From: Carboxylicivirga sp. M1479
Lineage (GTDB): Bacteria > Bacteroidota > Bacteroidia > Bacteroidales > Marinilabiliaceae
Direction: 5' to 3'
NCBI RefSeq assembly: GCF_007097485.1
Contig: NZ_VKDE01000018.1
Location: 1-64,000 of the forward strand
DNA: 64,000 nucleotides
Position 1 is the stretch's first letter, and each line of letters starts with the position of its first letter. Of this stretch, positions 18,501 through 26,563 are shown piece by piece. A program made the position numbers and the translations under genes. Under the pieces are notes generated by a model, which was given only the letters and a program-made list of their open reading frames with translations, was not told the DNA's origin and ran no database searches.

Positions 18501-19277
18501 CAGTGGGAGGTAAGCCGACTCATTGATATGGGTCAATGGAAACAGATGATCTTTAAATTGAAAATACCCACCATGCGTACCATTACTGTACAAAGGGTGG
18601 TGGCCTGCAACAATAATGTGTTGGTGCCGGTACTTTTTAAGCAAATCTTTGAACAGTACCATCAGTTCAGCCTCATTTCGGCATTGACAATCATCCTTTA
18701 AACCACTTGATTTTTCAAAGGGGTGGAGCCACCATTGGGTATCGATAATAATCATTACCAAGCCTGGACTTAGTTTTACAACTTCAGGACCAGGGCAACC
18801 ATTGCTAGGCAGAAAAACTTCTTTTCTGTCGAGGTAGTTTTCAATGTATTTTTCTTGCCTTTTAACGGCTTTCAAACCTCCCTTGTCGTATTTTTTCCAA
18901 TCGTGGTTACCCGTGAGGAAAACCACATCTCCTTCAAAATCTTTGACAATGTCAAGTTGTGCATTTAGCCTTATCTCATCCTCCGCTCGGTGTTCACTTT
19001 TCTTTTTACGTAGTCCTTTGGGGTATATGTTATCACCTAAAAAGACAACACCTGTGTTTTTTTTATCACTAGCCTGTAGCTGAAGATGCAACTTGCTTAA
19101 TACAGGCATGGAGTTGGTTGTGTCATCTCCCGCATCGCCAATTAAATAAAGAGAGTACAATAATTCGGTATTGGTAGGTAAATCTGGTGTCTGCTCAGTA
19201 CTCTGGGCGTAGGCCTGGCCCAATACCAGAGGTAAAATGCTTAAAAGTGATAATAAACCGATCTTTATTAAGCTCAT
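15591..19277 (-). CDS. Calcineurin-like metallophosphoesterase with C-terminal Omp85-type barrel
   Basis: A 1228-residue exported protein (signal peptide 1-25). Residues about 42-370 carry the metallophosphoesterase motifs GDAGD, GDNIYPKG, GNHDWKK, AGHHPLYSNG and AGHEHN. A middle region (about 440-720) has IGDWDRHDDQWRW near 610 and PRDRDQAYF, which recall the DRH catalytic loop and metal-binding site of HipA/FAM20/CotH-like kinases; this is only a motif-level impression. The last 350 residues look like a surface-antigen/Omp85 beta-barrel ending in a terminal Phe. The phosphoesterase would thus be anchored at the outer membrane. The ATG overlaps the previous stop by 4 nt. Confidence 0.85.
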   Translation of the reverse strand: MSLIKIGLLSLLSILPLVLGQAYAQSTEQTPDLPTNTELLYSLYLIGDAGDDTTNSMPVLSKLHLQLQASDKKNTGVVFLGDNIYPKGLRKKKSEHRAEDEIRLNAQLDIVKDFEGDVVFLTGNHDWKKYDKGGLKAVKRQEKYIENYLDRKEVFLPSNGCPGPEVVKLSPGLVMIIIDTQWWLHPFEKSSGLKDDCQCRNEAELMVLFKDLLKKYRHQHIIVAGHHPLYSNGTHGGYFQFKDHLFPLTHINESAYLPLPIIGSIYPGYRKFIGHNQDLAHPVYNDMVFQISEALKEYEDIVYTAGHEHNLQYHHKENIHHIISGSGSKTSYIKNNIHLGFGSEQRGYSRLLYYKNGELWLEFYTINPSDNSALMAFRKMLFKKKPVVTKMNAPVSKKSYKNQWAQVVPDSTLAASAFKRFFQGDLNRDLWTTPLKVPYLDIHYEKGGLNPIKKGGGQQTISLRMEGADGKEYTLRGVKKNTRFLVEKELRGTIAQDVIYDGMAGSHPYGAVSIPELSKAAGVYHSNPRLVYVPKDSILGDYLDEFGGMFCLFEERPDGDMSDAPSFGNSEKVRSYTDAIRKMQAEYDHVVDKNYNLKARLFDMTIGDWDRHDDQWRWATFKTNDKVIYRAIPRDRDQAYFTFDGVLPSIVNRKWLMRKFQSFDSEVRDIAGLNFNARYFDRAFLIEASKSDWLRNAEELKANLSDESIEKSIHALPPEAFAVNGDKIISTLKARRDQLPQLAEQYYDILAKTVSIPGTLGDDYFEIIRHEGASLELNIYPRKKGKKVKKKRYYHRVFNADETQEVQLYGLDGEDEYQLKGVCDKSVLVRIIAGPKEDKIEDNSVVKGLKKHTLVYDSKGKNKVIGGADTKLKTVKDSEAYDYDRKAFKYDKLLPLASLGYNADDGFYIGPGFKYTKHGFKKEPYKYYHKALANYAFNINGLNLYYNFDYTKLVGNFNLEGNVRINLPDVYQYYGDTDYTDIDFDSDEYNVKMNDYHLNLNLKLRSDDQTRQLRFGLLYLHINFEELPTFVGDSWQTQSQNYLAPAVEYKYENLSNVIHPYRGIKFYTRLLWNHSINNNHVEYLHLNTALSFYQPLNISSKQTTLALRSGYVNNFGSYAFYQSNFVDGIKNFRGVRRNRFSSKAFFYQNVDVRMSLLRVPNYIAPFDWGLLGHFDLIRMWQADGIDDKWHHSYGFGTFISILDAFMLKGTFSISENDELFVVGTSFLF

Positions 19278-20062
19278 TTAATAAATTTTAGCAAGGTTGG
19301 GTACTTGATTTTCTTCTCATTGCTGATGAATAAGTCTCCGTTTGGTGCGAATGTTATGCCTTCGGGCTGATTAAAAATATCTTTAAATAGAGGTCTTTTT
19401 TGCAGTATTTCTCCTGCTGAGGATAAGATAAGCAACATTTTAGCCGTTGAACTTAATAGATAAATATTACCATCGGGATGAATGGCAATGGCCGAGGGGG
19501 AGAATAGTTTAGAGACCTTGTCTTTTGGAATTTTAAAAGCTGGATGTTTGGCATAGCTCATTGATCGTAAACTGAACTCATAAATTCTGATATAATCGTT
19601 TTTGTCTTTATCACCATGTGTTTTACATGCTACCAGCAATCGCTTATTCTCTTTATCCATGCATAAGCCTTCAAAATCAAAACCCTTACTATTCTTAAAA
19701 TCATATGTTTTCGTCTTATCCTTTTTGCGCTTAATCAAGGTAATATCGCCATTGCTTTTAAGTACATAGATATCATTTTTATTAGCTGTTACGCCCTCAT
19801 AATCGCCTTTTTTTCCAAAACGATAGGTATCGGTTATTTGTCCGTTGTTGCTATTCAAATAGTATAGTATGCCTTCTTCATCCTGCACAGCTAATATGAT
19901 TGAATCGCTATAGTAGTGCAGGCCTGAGATCTCATTTAGCTCACTATCCAAACGAAATCCCTCTGTGGGAACGTGGAGCTTATAGGTATTCGCCTGATTA
20001 GTTTCGCAGGCATTTAAACCCAGTAACATTGCCAATATACCGTATGATAATAATCGCACCAT
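19274..20062 (-). CDS. SdiA-regulated family beta-propeller lipoprotein
   Basis: The 262-residue protein has a lipoprotein signal (GLNAC near residue 19) and then propeller-like repeats: LNEISGLHYYSDSIILAVQDEEG, GDYEGVTANKNDIYVLKSNG, KGFDFEGLCMD and NQPEGITFAPNGDLFISNE. These phrases are typical of the SdiA-regulated/esterase-like phytase superfamily of propellers, whose members may bind phosphate-rich ligands. It lies 6 nt after ppk1 and overlaps the phosphoesterase start, so it is firmly part of this operon. A role in sensing or handling phosphorylated ligands in the envelope is an inference from context. Confidence 0.82.
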   Translation of the reverse strand: MVRLLSYGILAMLLGLNACETNQANTYKLHVPTEGFRLDSELNEISGLHYYSDSIILAVQDEEGILYYLNSNNGQITDTYRFGKKGDYEGVTANKNDIYVLKSNGDITLIKRKKDKTKTYDFKNSKGFDFEGLCMDKENKRLLVACKTHGDKDKNDYIRIYEFSLRSMSYAKHPAFKIPKDKVSKLFSPSAIAIHPDGNIYLLSSTAKMLLILSSAGEILQKRPLFKDIFNQPEGITFAPNGDLFISNEKKIKYPTLLKFIK

Positions 20063-20068
20063 ATTTTA

Positions 20069-22090
20069 TTACTTTGAAAATGCTGTTTGCTGCATTAATT
20101 CTTTTACAAATATAAACATCATCTCTTGCGATGATTTACTGTTGTTACCTTTCAGGTATTGATTGTTATTAACATTATCATTTATTCTGCCCTTTTTGCT
20201 GTCGGCCAATTGTGTTTTTATTTGTTTTAGCAGAAACGATTGAATGTTTGAGTCCCATATTGGAAAACACACCTCAATGCGGCCCGATAAGTTACGTGTC
20301 ATCCAATCGGCCGAAGCAAGATATACTTTGGGGTTTCCGCCATTGTTAAAATGGTATATTCGTGTATGTTCTAAATACTGGTCAACCACACTAACAATGG
20401 TAATATTTTGTTGTTGTTTTTCTGTGAGAGGCGTGTAACAGCAAATACCCCTAACCACCAGTTTGATTTTGACACCAGCATCTGCCGTTTCTCGTAAATG
20501 ATCGATCATTGATAGGTCTTCGAGGCTGTTAACTTTTATGTGTACAAGGCCTTCTACACCTTGCTTTGCCAAACGTATTTCCTTGTCTAGCAAATCAGCT
20601 AAACTTTGACGTAGGGTAAATGGAGCAACCAATAAGTGATGGAATTTGGGATTACTGGTTTCTTTTTTCATATACCTGAACACCTCATTGAGCTCCGTTG
20701 TGAAACGCATATCGGCTGTTAGTACTCCATGGTCAGCATATATTTTAGCCGTTTTCTCATTCAGGTTTCCAGTTCCCAGGTAGGCATAAACAGCACTGCC
20801 TGTATTTTCCTTTCGATGTATGGTAAATGTTTTGGCGTGTACTTTAAGTTTGTTAAGGCCAAACTTAACTTTGGCACCTGCCTCCTTTAATCGTTCGCCC
20901 CAATAAATATTTGATACCTCGTCAAAGCGTGCCTGAACCTCAGCCAGTACAAATACATGCTTACCTTTTTGCGCCGCCAGTTCCAGTGCTTTACAAATGT
21001 CCGATGAATCGTTGACTCGGTAGAGGGTAATGTTAATTTCGGTCACATCGGGATCTTCAGCTGCCATCATCAAAAAGCGCGACACATAGTTAAAGTCCTG
21101 GTAAGGGTAACTTAGAAATACATCTTGTTGCTGTATTTCATCAAACCAATTATTTGACTCATCCAAGCGAGTGCAAGGTACTTGTGCTTGATGTGAAAAA
21201 TAAAGGTGCATTTTGTCCTTAAACTCAGGAAAAGTGAAAAAGTCGTAATAACTGTGGTATTTGCCACCAGGAATCAAACTTGTCATGTCCAGGTTCATCT
21301 GCTTCCTCAGCTTGTTGATGTATTTAAAAGGAATATCTTCGTTAAATAACAGGCGGCTGGGAAGTCCTGTCTCTCGCTTTTTCAAACTCTTTTTAATTTT
21401 ATGCACAATGTCAGCATCCTGCTCATCATCAATGTATAATTCCGCATCGCGCGATATTTTAACCGCATATGCCTTTGCATTAACGCCCACAAAATGTTTG
21501 AGGTTATACCGAAAGATATCGTCCAATTGAATTATCCGTGTTCCTTTTTTATCATTATGAAGTGTAATAAAACGCCCCCATTTTTCATAGTCCATCTCCA
21601 ATAAATATGTTTTTTGCCTATCTAAAATATAGAGGTAAATCGCCTGGTTCTTAAGTTCAACATCTGGTTCATTAGTGATATCAATCAGCGAGAAATCTTC
21701 TTTTATGTGTTGTTGAAAATATTGTTCGGCTAACTGTTGATCTTGATCATTGAGTTTATCAAATAAGAAGTGAATGCCTTCATGTGACATGGCGGGCAAT
21801 AGCAAATGATAAAAGAGCTCGCCTAGCTTTTCTTGTTGCTTACTAACGATGCTATTAATTTCCTGAAGTATAAAGGAGGGGCGATAAGCGTACTTGTTTT
21901 TCTTATCGCCTTTATATTTTTGAGAGAAGCGGAGACTAGCCACTCGCACTTTATAAAATTCTTCGAGGTTGGATGAGTAGATGGCAATAAATTTGAGGCG
22001 TTCCAAAAGAGGGATATCAGGGTTTTCAACTTCCTGTAGTATACGCTCATTAAAAGCTAACCAACTGATGTCGCGATCAATGTATTTCAT
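20069..22090 (-). CDS. ppk1: Polyphosphate kinase 1
   Basis: At 673 residues it has the normal length of Ppk1, which reversibly polymerises the gamma-phosphate of ATP into polyphosphate. The N-terminal signature YIDRDISWLAFNERILQE is diagnostic. The middle head domain has LFNEDIPFKYINKLR. The two phospholipase-D-like catalytic domains carry the HAKTF motif (VHAKTFTIHR, the expected phospho-His), GTGNLNEKTAKIYADHG, and later EHTRIYHF. It is gene two of the operon, 34 nt after the GAF-domain gene. Confidence 0.97.
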   Translation of the reverse strand: MKYIDRDISWLAFNERILQEVENPDIPLLERLKFIAIYSSNLEEFYKVRVASLRFSQKYKGDKKNKYAYRPSFILQEINSIVSKQQEKLGELFYHLLLPAMSHEGIHFLFDKLNDQDQQLAEQYFQQHIKEDFSLIDITNEPDVELKNQAIYLYILDRQKTYLLEMDYEKWGRFITLHNDKKGTRIIQLDDIFRYNLKHFVGVNAKAYAVKISRDAELYIDDEQDADIVHKIKKSLKKRETGLPSRLLFNEDIPFKYINKLRKQMNLDMTSLIPGGKYHSYYDFFTFPEFKDKMHLYFSHQAQVPCTRLDESNNWFDEIQQQDVFLSYPYQDFNYVSRFLMMAAEDPDVTEINITLYRVNDSSDICKALELAAQKGKHVFVLAEVQARFDEVSNIYWGERLKEAGAKVKFGLNKLKVHAKTFTIHRKENTGSAVYAYLGTGNLNEKTAKIYADHGVLTADMRFTTELNEVFRYMKKETSNPKFHHLLVAPFTLRQSLADLLDKEIRLAKQGVEGLVHIKVNSLEDLSMIDHLRETADAGVKIKLVVRGICCYTPLTEKQQQNITIVSVVDQYLEHTRIYHFNNGGNPKVYLASADWMTRNLSGRIEVCFPIWDSNIQSFLLKQIKTQLADSKKGRINDNVNNNQYLKGNNSKSSQEMMFIFVKELMQQTAFSK

Positions 22091-22124
22091 AGATTATAAA
22101 GATTATAACTCTTGCCTCAATTTT

Positions 22125-24497
22125 TTAAATAATGTCTTCCAGGGCATCTGTATTGTTGAAGTTAATCTCGACCCTTAGCGCTCTTAAGCCCGAGGCTCCT
22201 TTCAGATCCTCCAACTCTAAGTCTTCAACCGTTTCATGAAGATAGTTCTTCGAAATAAGATAATCAATGTATCGGCTATACTCTGTTATTTCGTTTGAGT
22301 GCGAATAGATGATGGCAATTTTACCCACCTGAGTTAAGCGCTCGTTGCTTCCTTTAATCAAGGCTTTATCTATGCGTTTTTTAGTTATCTCGTAACGTAT
22401 ATTGTACGCTCCTGCAACATCAAATTTCTTTTCATCCAGCCTAAAGGCGATGCTCAAGGGCTTGGTATGTACCAATATAAGTTGTGTAATATCTAGCTTA
22501 GTTGTAAGTGATGCTTGTAAGTTATGTACCGCACGTGCCACCTTAACCTTTAGTAGAAGTTGCCATAAACGCATGTTGTTAAGGTAGAGTTCACTGTATT
22601 TAAGCCCCCTAACCATTGATTGACCAATGTAAGCATTGTACTCTATGCCATCAGTTCGGTATTTTTCAAAGTAATGAGGGAATACTTTTTGAGCTTTCTT
22701 TTGTTCATCATCAATGATTTCTGATACCTTGTCGTTTATCAAAGTCAGGCTTTCTTCAAATTGCTTTCGCCTTTTGTATAAAACGTTTAACTCAGTGTCC
22801 AGACTGTTAAAATATTGCTTCACAGGCTCGTTGGCGCCTTTGTAAGTATCTTTTAAAAGAATAAGAATAGGGTTTATTTCTTTAGTAAGGAAATCGATGA
22901 TACTTACTTCATCACCAGCTTTGAGTCCGGCTTTTACAGTGTCAAGATGTTGTTTAATTTTGTAGCTTAAATTATTAAGCAATGGAATGCCTGTTTCCTT
23001 TACTTCATTTTTTACTATGATTAAAGCAAGTTCTAGTTGCTCAGATAGGTCTGCCTGAATGGCTTCGTTGCGAATTACCGACGAAGCCCTAATGTCTGAA
23101 GCACCATAAAGGGGCACCACATCCTTAAATAAAATAGGTTCATTACTTACTGCATCACCGTGTGGTTGATTGAGTTGTTGAGCCGCAATTTCTCTGAAGC
23201 GCCACTCAACGGTAGGATGAATAGCGGTATACTCTTTTTGGATAACAGCCCTTACCTTGTCGCTCCAATCATCTCTTGATCGTTTTAGAGCCAAGGCAAA
23301 TATTGGAAATAACTCATACAAGAGTTTTATTTGCAAGGTATTTAATTCATTGGCTTTGTAGCAAGCGAATTCTAACATGCCCACCACTTCATCGTCGAGC
23401 AATAATGGTACAACGGCATGACTACGAATGCCTTTTTTTAGAAAAGCATCCACAACAGAGTTTCTCTCTATTGACTCAAGGTCGCCTGTTAATATTATTT
23501 GCTTTTCTCTATATGCCCTCTCATATACCGAACCTTCGTATTCCGAACAGCTCAATTCACTTTGTGGAATAATGGTGTTCCAGATGTAGTTCTGGTTAAG
23601 TGTCGATTCAAAATCCTGATTGGCTGCAAAACCGAATTCAACATTGGGTTTCTCCATTAATGCCCTTACCCGCTCCAGTATTTTATTGAATCCATTCTTG
23701 GTTAAAAAGGTTTCTTTTTCCAACAAATCCGACTTCAGCTCTGAGATAACATAGCTTCTGGTTACATCAAACTGGTTGAACTTTAGAAGTCCAGTAAATT
23801 CGTATTTGCTGAGGGGTATTTTGCTATTCCAATAGTCTAAATCATTCTCTTTATCCAGTAAATCTTTAATGTCTTCAGATGAAAAATCAGGAACATCACC
23901 CAGTCGCTTTACCCGTAAGAAGCGTGTGTCAATTTTAACATTAAAGAATTTAACCGATTGATTATCTTGATTTGTGACCTTAAAGGTAAATGGCATTTGT
24001 TGAGGTAAATCCATGCCATATTCCTTTTGCATGATGATCAGGAATGATTGATACAGCATCGATATGAGCATTTTATCCTTTTTAATATCCTTACTGATGT
24101 CCAAAGTTTTATTATCTCCCATAAATACTTCCTGGTATAAAGGAGTCGAATAAATGGGCTCAAAACGAAAAGGCATATGCACTGCGGCATATTCCATATC
24201 GCTTGCCATTGGGTTAATCATAAAGGATATCATTTGCTCCAGCAAATCATTGTGAGGTTCTAAGTCTGATAAGTTCTCAATAACAGATTTAAATATTGGA
24301 GTCTTATCCACTTTAAGCAATACCTCTTTGGCCATACTTTTCATCGGATGAGACTTTTTATTGCTTATTTGTTTTATCTCTTCAATTAAATACTCAAAGC
24401 TGAGCGAAGTTTTAAACGGTATTTTATTTAAATGGCAATTGATTGTATTGCGTTCTTGATTCATCATATCCCTAGGTTTACAAGGCAAGTTAGACAT
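22125..24497 (-). CDS. Large GAF-domain cytoplasmic protein, first gene of the Ppk1 operon
   Basis: The 790-residue soluble protein has a GAF-like domain about residues 270-400, with SHAVVPLLLDDEVVGMLEFAC as its core and an ELSCSEYEGSVYERAYREKQII segment before it. The flanks are mostly helical and unfamiliar to me. There is no kinase, cyclase or DNA-binding domain. GAF domains bind small ligands such as cyclic nucleotides, and the gene heads the operon 34 nt before ppk1, so it could sense a nucleotide and adjust Ppk1 or the downstream membrane proteins. The ATG at 24497 gives the longest form; ATGs at 24467 and 24464 are equally possible. Confidence 0.72.
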   Translation of the reverse strand: MSNLPCKPRDMMNQERNTINCHLNKIPFKTSLSFEYLIEEIKQISNKKSHPMKSMAKEVLLKVDKTPIFKSVIENLSDLEPHNDLLEQMISFMINPMASDMEYAAVHMPFRFEPIYSTPLYQEVFMGDNKTLDISKDIKKDKMLISMLYQSFLIIMQKEYGMDLPQQMPFTFKVTNQDNQSVKFFNVKIDTRFLRVKRLGDVPDFSSEDIKDLLDKENDLDYWNSKIPLSKYEFTGLLKFNQFDVTRSYVISELKSDLLEKETFLTKNGFNKILERVRALMEKPNVEFGFAANQDFESTLNQNYIWNTIIPQSELSCSEYEGSVYERAYREKQIILTGDLESIERNSVVDAFLKKGIRSHAVVPLLLDDEVVGMLEFACYKANELNTLQIKLLYELFPIFALALKRSRDDWSDKVRAVIQKEYTAIHPTVEWRFREIAAQQLNQPHGDAVSNEPILFKDVVPLYGASDIRASSVIRNEAIQADLSEQLELALIIVKNEVKETGIPLLNNLSYKIKQHLDTVKAGLKAGDEVSIIDFLTKEINPILILLKDTYKGANEPVKQYFNSLDTELNVLYKRRKQFEESLTLINDKVSEIIDDEQKKAQKVFPHYFEKYRTDGIEYNAYIGQSMVRGLKYSELYLNNMRLWQLLLKVKVARAVHNLQASLTTKLDITQLILVHTKPLSIAFRLDEKKFDVAGAYNIRYEITKKRIDKALIKGSNERLTQVGKIAIIYSHSNEITEYSRYIDYLISKNYLHETVEDLELEDLKGASGLRALRVEINFNNTDALEDII

Positions 24498-24985
24498 TCA
24501 CCCAGCTTGGATACATTTAAATTGTACCGAAGAGGAAATTACAGTTCTAAGACTGCAGAATTACAGAATGAACAAAACCACCTATTGATATAACATCCTA
24601 GTTATTTTAATGTTTGATGTATTATCATATGTAATTGGCGAGATAGAGTTATAGCCAATAAATTGTATGAAAAGAGAAGAGCTCACACGCACATGATGAT
24701 AATTAGCCACGTGAGATTTGTAAGACCATTTAGTGAATGGTTTAAGAACAATAGCGTCCGAACGTTTTGTTTCAATGTTTATTGTTTATTTCAAACGGCC
24801 TCAGCTGGTGAGCCAAAAAGCAAGGTTGAATTATTCAGTTTTGTTTATTCTTAATGGTCTTCATGAAGAGCTTCGCAATTTGACGGTTAAAAATTGATTT
24901 CTGTTTGAGACTTTTAGAGGTGCGGAAAAAGGCGAGTTTAATCAATTTCAGTCAATCAGACGTAGTCCTTTTGAGTAAAGCGGGT
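24498..24985. other. Gene-free stretch upstream of the Ppk1 operon
   Basis: No supported coding frame, hairpin or promoter box stands out. A 63-codon frame on the plus strand (24663-24854) has no recognisable content. The promoter of the Ppk1 operon must lie here on the minus strand, but I found no TAnnTTTG at a sensible position. Confidence 0.4.
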
Positions 24986-25099
24986 GTAGCCTTGATGTTT
25001 TTTCCTTAGTTTTTGTCATTAAGAACATCGGAACAATAAAGAATTGAGTATTCTTAATTGTTTCAGCATACAGTCGGGCTTGGGCGAAGCGCCAATTTA
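24986..25099 (-). repeat. Partial copy of the dispersed ~200-nt palindromic repeat
   Basis: The first 40 nt (GTAGCCTTGATGTTTTTTCC and beyond) match the reverse complement of the 51.1-kb copy almost base for base. The last 20 nt (TTGGGCGAAGCGCCAATT) match its outer end. Between them lies about 48 nt of unrelated sequence. The larger inner half of the full element is missing, so this is a decayed or rearranged copy. Confidence 0.6.
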
Positions 25100-25140
25100 A
25101 TTAGAACAATAAAAATATAAGTTTATACTTAAAGATCCTT

Positions 25141-25911
25141 TTATAAAGGGATATTGATATCGATTTCTTTACGAAGTTTGTTTTTATCCAACAAGCGTTT
25201 TTTGGTAATGAGGTACATCAGTCCACTAAACTTTCTTGCGCCGTAAGGGCACACATCAATACAGCGTGTGCAGGCAATACATGTTTTCTTACAAGTTTTC
25301 TTAGGGTTGCTTTTGTCAATAGCGCCAACAGGACATGCCTGAACACATCTGCCGCAAAAGTTACAATTTGAATTGGTTTTTGCTACCAAGGGAACATGTC
25401 CCTGTGGCCGTAGGTTTTTGTTGTCAGATTGTTGTTGATGGCCTCCATTCATAATACGAGAATGCATCACGCTTTTCCTCCCAAATTGTTCAGCTTTATC
25501 CAAATCATTCTGATCTGGTCGCCCTTGGCCTAACTCGGGAAACAAGGAGTGGCGCGCAACAAAAGCACCACTGCTTATGGGTATAAAACCAGCTTCAACA
25601 CTTATGTTGCTTAGTTCATTCAGTGTATCTTCGTAATGGCAGTTACCATACGCACAACTTATTATTGCGCGAGCTCCATTACCATTAATTTGTGAAATAA
25701 ACTTGGTAGCAAGGGCTGGAACGCGACCCGAGAATGCTGGAACGCCGATAACGGCAATGTCCGTACTTGATAGTTCAATGCTTTTGTTTAAGCCTTGGGT
25801 AATATCATAAGTAATAAAGTCCTTATCAATACCACTGGCTATTGCTTCAACTATTTTTTTTGTTGAACGGGCAGGACTAAAAAAGATGGCGATTACTTTT
25901 CTATTAAGCAT
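25141..25911 (-). CDS. EFR1-type flavodoxin/ferredoxin fusion protein
   Basis: In 256 residues the N-terminal two thirds form a flavodoxin-like domain that starts VIAIFFSPARSTKKIVEAIA, where the FMN-phosphate loop is expected. The C-terminal third has two 4Fe-4S clusters: CNFCGRCVQACPVGAI and CIACTRCIDVCPYGAR. This order is that of the EFR1 family of electron-transfer proteins, which are small cytoplasmic redox carriers of anaerobes. It is monocistronic, with a candidate -7 box TATTTTTG at 25973-25980 on the same strand. Confidence 0.9.
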   Translation of the reverse strand: MLNRKVIAIFFSPARSTKKIVEAIASGIDKDFITYDITQGLNKSIELSSTDIAVIGVPAFSGRVPALATKFISQINGNGARAIISCAYGNCHYEDTLNELSNISVEAGFIPISSGAFVARHSLFPELGQGRPDQNDLDKAEQFGRKSVMHSRIMNGGHQQQSDNKNLRPQGHVPLVAKTNSNCNFCGRCVQACPVGAIDKSNPKKTCKKTCIACTRCIDVCPYGARKFSGLMYLITKKRLLDKNKLRKEIDINIPL

Positions 25912-25972
25912 TACTATTGGGCCTTTTTGTTGTTTAGCTTTATTAAGTACACCTTATGGATGCAAAAATAGA

Positions 25973-25980
25973 GCTAATTG
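25973..25980 (-). promoter_or_regulatory. Candidate -7 box of the flavodoxin/ferredoxin gene
   Basis: Reads TATTTTTG on the minus strand and lies about 60 nt upstream of the ATG. There is no clear -33 TTTG at 17-20 nt. Confidence 0.4.
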
Positions 25981-26492
25981 GTACCTCTAAAATTGACCAA
26001 AGTCATGCTTGTGGTATGTTACAAAACAGCTTGGGTTAAAAGTTGGTAAAATTGTATAATACTCTTAAATTATTGATTCATATTCTGAGAAATGATCATG
26101 CCTTATTTAAATAAATCAGCATTGGTCAATTGTTACCAAAAGTAAATTGTAGCATGCCATTATTTGCTACATGTATCGAATATTTATTAATGGCGTTGCA
26201 TTGAGCAATTTGACGACTCGTGTATGGTTATTTAGTTAAATTGATTTACATGTATGATCATTGTAGGAGTACTACTTCTTAAACAAAACTGTTGTGAACA
26301 AGCAGTTGCACATTTTATGTGAGTGTCAACAACCAGTTTAAGCCCAATTTGGTGAATATTTGAAGAGTTTTGCATATTATGGGATAAAATTTTTAAAATA
26401 AGTGACTGTTACGTTTTGGAACGTAAGCATAAGGGAGTTGCTATGTGGGTATTATTGTAATTTGTATAAATCACATCAATTATATTTATCTA

Positions 26493-26500
26493 TAATTTTG
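26493..26500 (+). promoter_or_regulatory. Candidate -7 box of the TonB receptor/YfiR-kinase operon
   Basis: TAATTTTG fits TAnnTTTG and lies 64 nt before the ATG at 26564. It supports that ATG over the in-frame GTG at 26402, which would be upstream of the transcript. No -33 element was found. The rest of the 25912-26492 gap holds only small hairpins (GTAGCA/TGCTAC at 26149-26170; TTGGT/ACCAA near 26122-26139). Confidence 0.4.
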
Positions 26501-26563
26501 ATACTTAGTTATTTTTTTCTTTATTCGAATGTCTTAATATTTTATCTTGAACAATTTTTGAGA

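Noticed and set aside
24663-24854. Plus-strand 63-codon frame upstream of the ppk1 operon
   Set aside because: No recognisable content, no promoter and low-complexity composition.
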